8,742 nucleotides of DNA from CAG-582 sp964551965 (GTDB lineage Bacteria > Bacillota_I > Bacilli_A > RF39 > UBA660): contig CAZKFB010000044.1 in the NCBI GenBank assembly GCA_964551965.1, forward strand, positions 1 to 8,742. Direction: 5' to 3'. Positions 6,639 to 8,742 of the stretch are shown in pieces (the first letter of the stretch is position 1; each line of letters starts with the position of its first letter). The position numbers were made by a program, and so were the translations under genes. Under the pieces are notes generated by a model. That model was not told where the DNA came from and did not search any database. It saw nothing but the letters and a program-made list of their open reading frames with translations.

Positions 6639-7370
6639 ATGAATTTCAAATATAAGAAAGAAGTATCTATATTAGTTATTTCTTTTGTGTTATGTTTATC
6701 CATTTTTACATATATAAAAGTTACATATTTCAGTGATAAAAAAATAGAAGAGCCAATTACAACCGTAATTAGTTACTATAACAAAGAAGAAGTAAAAGAA
6801 CCATTAACTGTAGTTCCTGCTACAACTAAACTTGTATCTACAACAAGTGTTCCTTTAATAACAAATGCAGTTATTGAAGCGAGTGAGCCAGAAATTATAT
6901 CTCCTAGCGAGTATCCTTATTTGGAAGCGCCAGCATTTATAGATGATGGATCAATAATATATGATGGTATGAATATTACCGAACTTACTAATAAATTAAA
7001 TAAGTCGTTATCTTCGTATTTAACCAATACAGGATACTTCTTTGCTAAATTTACAAAAGATACAGGAATGGATCCATATTTAAGTGTAGCAATTGTTCTT
7101 CATGAAACAGGTTGTAAATGGAAATGTTCTACGTTAACTAGAGAATGTAATAATATTGGTGGATTAAAAGGTGGTAACTCTTGTAATGGTGGTAGTTATC
7201 GAAAATATGATACATTAGAAGAAGGAATAGAAGGATACTTAAATACTATTTATTATAATTATTATATAAATGGTAATGTAACACCAGAAACTATGGCAAG
7301 TAGTTATGCTGCTAGTACTACATGGTCTAGTAAAGTAAGAAGTTATATGAATGAAATAAAGGCTAGTTAG
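6639..7370 (+). CDS. Membrane-anchored glucosaminidase/lysozyme-like peptidoglycan hydrolase
   Basis: This 243-residue protein is expected to cut the glycan strands of peptidoglycan outside the membrane. A single hydrophobic segment at about 9-28 after a Lys-rich start acts as signal anchor. A Thr/Val/Pro/Glu-rich linker (about 35-110) precedes a C-terminal domain (about 115-243). The domain shows the glucosaminidase-type pattern: AIVLHETG with probable catalytic E156, then NNIGGLKG, then a YRKYDTLEEGIEGYLNTI segment and a closing YAASTTWSSKV segment. Four cysteines (159, 163, 170, 182) lie around the active-site region and may form disulfides. ATAGAGG (6624-6630) lies 8 bases before the ATG. 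It is a single-gene unit, and its terminator overlaps the stop codon. The assignment rests on motif resemblance; the exact bond cut is not determined. Confidence 0.83.
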   Translation: MNFKYKKEVSILVISFVLCLSIFTYIKVTYFSDKKIEEPITTVISYYNKEEVKEPLTVVPATTKLVSTTSVPLITNAVIEASEPEIISPSEYPYLEAPAFIDDGSIIYDGMNITELTNKLNKSLSSYLTNTGYFFAKFTKDTGMDPYLSVAIVLHETGCKWKCSTLTRECNNIGGLKGGNSCNGGSYRKYDTLEEGIEGYLNTIYYNYYINGNVTPETMASSYAASTTWSSKVRSYMNEIKAS

Positions 7371-7383
7371 TCTTTATTTTTTT
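7358..7383 (+). terminator. Plus-strand terminator overlapping the stop codon
   Basis: AAAGGCT (7358-7364) pairs with AGTCTTT (7369-7375), one pair being G-U, around a 4-base loop, then A and seven T (7377-7383). The TAG stop (7368-7370) spans loop and right arm. Confidence 0.75.
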
Positions 7384-7387
7384 GCAT

Positions 7388-7413
7388 AAAAAAAGAATTA
7401 ATAAATAATTCTT
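7388..7413 (-). terminator. Minus-strand terminator overlapping the glycosyltransferase stop codon
   Basis: On the minus strand AAGAATTA (7413-7406) pairs with TAATTCTT (7400-7393) around a 5-base loop, followed by a T run down to 7388. The stem begins inside the stop codon (7414-7412). It is separate from the plus-strand terminator only 5 bases away. Confidence 0.8.
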
Positions 7414-8350
7414 ATAAGATATCATCATCAAAACCTAAAGCTTCTTTTTCTATATATATCGGTCTTTTCTTGCTTTCAATAAAAGCTCTTGCTATATATT
7501 CACCAATTATACCTAAAAATAATAATTGAATACCACCAAGTAATAGAATTACACACATCATTGATGCATATCCAGGAATATCTTTTCCAAGACATAGAGT
7601 TTGAATTATTATTTCAATTAAATAGATAAATGAAATAAACGAAACTATAGCGCCTAAGAATGTAGCTACTCTAAGAGGCTTAGTAGAGAAGTTTAATAAA
7701 CCATTAGTTGCATATGATAATTGTCTTTTAAATTTAAACTTTGATTCTCCTGAATTTCTTTTTTCTACATCATATTCGATATAGTGAGTATTAAATCCAA
7801 CCCATGAGAATATTCCTTTAGAAAATCTATTTGTTTCTTGCATACTTATGATAGCTTTAACAACATTGTGTCTAAATATACGGAAGTCAGAAGCTCCAGC
7901 TACAGTAGCTTGTCCACTAGCACGACCCATTATTTTATAGAAGCACTTTTTAGCTAATTTTTGAAATAGGGATTCCTTTTCATATTTATTAACCATCGCA
8001 ACTTCGTCATATTCATCATGTTTCTCAATGAAATCTAACATTGTTAAAATATGTTTAGGATTTTGTTGTAAGTCAGCATCAATTATACAAGCATATTCAC
8101 TTTTACTGTTTTGTAATCCCGCATATATAGCAGCATCTTTTCCAAAATTTCTTGAAAATCTAATTACCTTAACATGCTTTTTATCATCATTATATATCTT
8201 TTGTAATTTCTCAAAAGAAGAATCCTTTGAACCATCATCGACAAACAAGATATTATATTTTACATTTTTTAAAGTTTTAGTTAATTCATTATAAATAGGT
8301 AATACATTTCCTTCTTCATTGAAAACAGGAACAATAACATCTAATTTCAT
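7412..8350 (-). CDS. Family 2 glycosyltransferase, polyprenyl-phosphate type (GtrB/CsbB-like)
   Basis: This 312-residue enzyme probably transfers a sugar from a nucleotide-sugar to polyprenyl phosphate on the inner face of the membrane, supplying a lipid-linked donor for cell-surface glycosylation. The GT-A domain starts with VIVPVFNEEGN (5-15), followed by VDDGS (D38, D39), RNFGKDAA (67-74) and the metal-binding DADLQ (D91, D93). The conserved AGASDFR (151-157) and R198-N-S-G-E-S-K204 follow. Two C-terminal membrane helices lie at about 228-252 and 262-286, as usual for this subgroup, and the overall length is typical. GAGGTGG (8361-8355 on the minus strand) lies 4 bases before the ATG. It is transcribed alone, convergent with the hydrolase gene and divergent from rpsJ. 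The acceptor sugar and final glycan cannot be read from sequence; no flippase or GtrC-like partner is in the window. Confidence 0.92.
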   Translation of the reverse strand: MKLDVIVPVFNEEGNVLPIYNELTKTLKNVKYNILFVDDGSKDSSFEKLQKIYNDDKKHVKVIRFSRNFGKDAAIYAGLQNSKSEYACIIDADLQQNPKHILTMLDFIEKHDEYDEVAMVNKYEKESLFQKLAKKCFYKIMGRASGQATVAGASDFRIFRHNVVKAIISMQETNRFSKGIFSWVGFNTHYIEYDVEKRNSGESKFKFKRQLSYATNGLLNFSTKPLRVATFLGAIVSFISFIYLIEIIIQTLCLGKDIPGYASMMCVILLLGGIQLLFLGIIGEYIARAFIESKKRPIYIEKEALGFDDDIL

Positions 8351-8369
8351 AAAACCACCTCATATTGCT

Positions 8370-8378
8370 ATTATAACA
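8370..8378 (-). promoter_or_regulatory. Extended -10 promoter of the glycosyltransferase gene
   Basis: On the minus strand the sequence reads TGTTATAAT, a TG-extended perfect -10. No good -35 box lies upstream (8393-8398 reads AATATT). The start of transcription would be near 8363, directly before the ribosome binding site, giving a leader of about 13 bases. Confidence 0.55.
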
Positions 8379-8526
8379 TATATATATAAGTAAATATTAA
8401 TAAAAAATTATATTAATTGATAAATAATCATATATAAGAATAGGCGAGTTGATAGGTTTACACTTGAATTTTCTATTTATATACATACGTATATCGAAAA
8501 ACATTAAAAAAACTTCACAAAAAGGG
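8379..8526. other. AT-rich intergenic spacer between divergent genes
   Basis: I see no gene, RNA or terminator in this part of the 339-base gap between the glycosyltransferase and rpsJ. The only structure is a short inverted repeat, ATATAC (8479-8484) and GTATAT (8489-8494) with a 4-base loop, too small to interpret in DNA this rich in A and T. The rest of the gap is covered by the two promoters and the rpsJ leader. Confidence 0.6.
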
Positions 8527-8555
8527 TTGATTTATACCAATAACTAGTGTATACT
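8527..8555 (+). promoter_or_regulatory. rpsJ (S10 operon) promoter
   Basis: TTGATT (8527-8532), a 17-base spacer and TATACT (8550-8555). The predicted start is near 8562, leaving a leader of about 128 bases, much longer than the leaders of the neighbouring genes. Confidence 0.75.
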
Positions 8556-8564
8556 ATCGATAGT
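8553..8564. promoter_or_regulatory. 12-base palindrome at the rpsJ transcription start
   Basis: ACTATCGATAGT is a perfect palindrome that overlaps the end of the -10 box and the predicted transcription start. Its position suits a repressor operator. Because transcription would begin inside it, it is unlikely to act as an RNA hairpin. No regulator is identified. Confidence 0.45.
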
Positions 8565-8689
8565 TTAACTGGCTGAGATGTGCAAGGTTGCTGATACACT
8601 AGGAAGAGTTGTATATAACTAGTGAAAAATCAGGTAATTTGTTACGGAGCTATGTTTATACAAGATATAGGCGAAGGGAGGACATGTAA
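8562..8689 (+). promoter_or_regulatory. Structured 5' leader of rpsJ, candidate regulatory RNA
   Basis: A hairpin forms from CTGAT (8591-8595) with ATCAG (8629-8633), continuing as CACTAG (8597-8602) with CTAGTG (8619-8624), with A opposite AAAA as an internal loop and a 16-base apical loop. TTGTATA in that loop (8609-8615) is complementary to TATACAA (8657-8663), which would make a pseudoknot ending 10 bases before the ribosome binding site (AAGGGAGG, 8674-8681). Leaders of ribosomal protein operons often carry binding sites for one of the encoded proteins. I do not recognise this one as a named family. Confidence 0.5.
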
Positions 8690-8742
8690 ATGTCAAAAGT
8701 TAGAATTAGATTTAAAGCTTATGATCATCGTGTTCTTGATAA
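8690..8742 (+). CDS. rpsJ: 30S ribosomal protein S10, N-terminal fragment
   Basis: Only the first 17 codons are in the window; the gene continues beyond the right edge. MSKVRIRFKAYDHRVLD matches the start of S10, with the conserved RIRxKAYDHR core, a small protein of the 30S head that also acts as NusE in transcription antitermination. AAGGGAGG (8674-8681) lies 8 bases before the ATG. An in-frame ATG-TAA pair (8684-8689) lies between the ribosome binding site and this ATG; it is too close to the binding site to be the real start and stops at once. In most bacteria rpsJ opens the S10 operon followed by rplC and rplD, which is likely here but outside the window. Confidence 0.93.
   Translation, partial: MSKVRIRFKAYDHRVLD

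Noticed and set aside
8028..8294. Plus-strand open frame of 88 codons opposite the glycosyltransferase
   Set aside because: It is antisense to the conserved catalytic domain and has no proper start signals.
8578..8622. 14-codon open frame in the rpsJ leader (starts ATG TGC AAG, ends TAG)
   Set aside because: No Shine-Dalgarno sequence precedes it and the frame is short enough to be chance, although its stop lies inside the hairpin arm.
8571..8633. TPP riboswitch-like piece (GGCTGAGATG followed by CTGAT) in the rpsJ leader
   Set aside because: The rest of the conserved TPP core, including the GCGNAGGGA-type segment after the second stem, is absent, and rpsJ is not a thiamine gene.
1..8742. 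Mycoplasma-type genetic code (TGA as Trp)
   Set aside because: Trp codons examined in the CDSs are TGG, and no frame needs TGA read-through.
1..8742. CRISPR arrays, tRNA or rRNA genes, insertion sequences
   Set aside because: I saw no regularly spaced repeats, no tRNA-like cloverleaf, no rRNA sequence and no transposase or terminal repeats.

Overview
This is an AT-rich, low-GC Gram-positive (Bacillota-type) stretch. The evidence is near-consensus sigma-A promoters, strong AGGAGG-like ribosome binding sites, many hairpin-plus-U-tract terminators and the rpsO-pnp gene order. Tryptophan codons that I checked in the CDSs are TGG and no gene ends in TGA, so the standard bacterial code fits and the Mycoplasma code does not. 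A peptidoglycan-hydrolase-like protein and a sortase-like tail suggest a walled cell. A small-genome gut member of the Bacilli (RF39-like or Erysipelotrichales-like) is my guess, not something the sequence proves.

Layout. Bases 1-561 hold the 3' part of an unrecognised gene that starts outside the window. Two paralogous genes follow (645-1337 and 1404-2090). Both encode divergent Rossmann-fold, methyltransferase-like proteins, and each has its own promoter. Next come rpsO (ribosomal protein S15, with a structured leader) and pnp (polynucleotide phosphorylase). Then there are three single-gene units for envelope proteins: a secreted protein with a sortase-like C-terminus (4860-5762), a coiled-coil protein with two membrane segments (5877-6560), and a membrane-anchored glucosaminidase-like protein (6639-7370). 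A family 2 glycosyltransferase (7412-8350) lies on the minus strand, convergent with the last of these. At the right edge the first 17 codons of rpsJ (S10) appear after a promoter and a roughly 130-base structured leader. This is probably the start of the large ribosomal protein operon.

The genes fall into two themes: translation and RNA turnover (rpsO, pnp, rpsJ) and the cell envelope (the three exported or membrane proteins and the glycosyltransferase). Most genes look singly transcribed, with a recognisable promoter and terminator each. In five cases the terminator hairpin includes part or all of the stop codon. The most interesting non-coding signals are the rpsJ leader (hairpin, possible pseudoknot, and a palindrome at the predicted transcription start) and the rpsO leader (two mutually exclusive pairings and a hairpin with tandem U-G pairs). 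The most interesting coding signal is the unexplained methyltransferase-like pair with a shared Cys-Gly-Cys motif.
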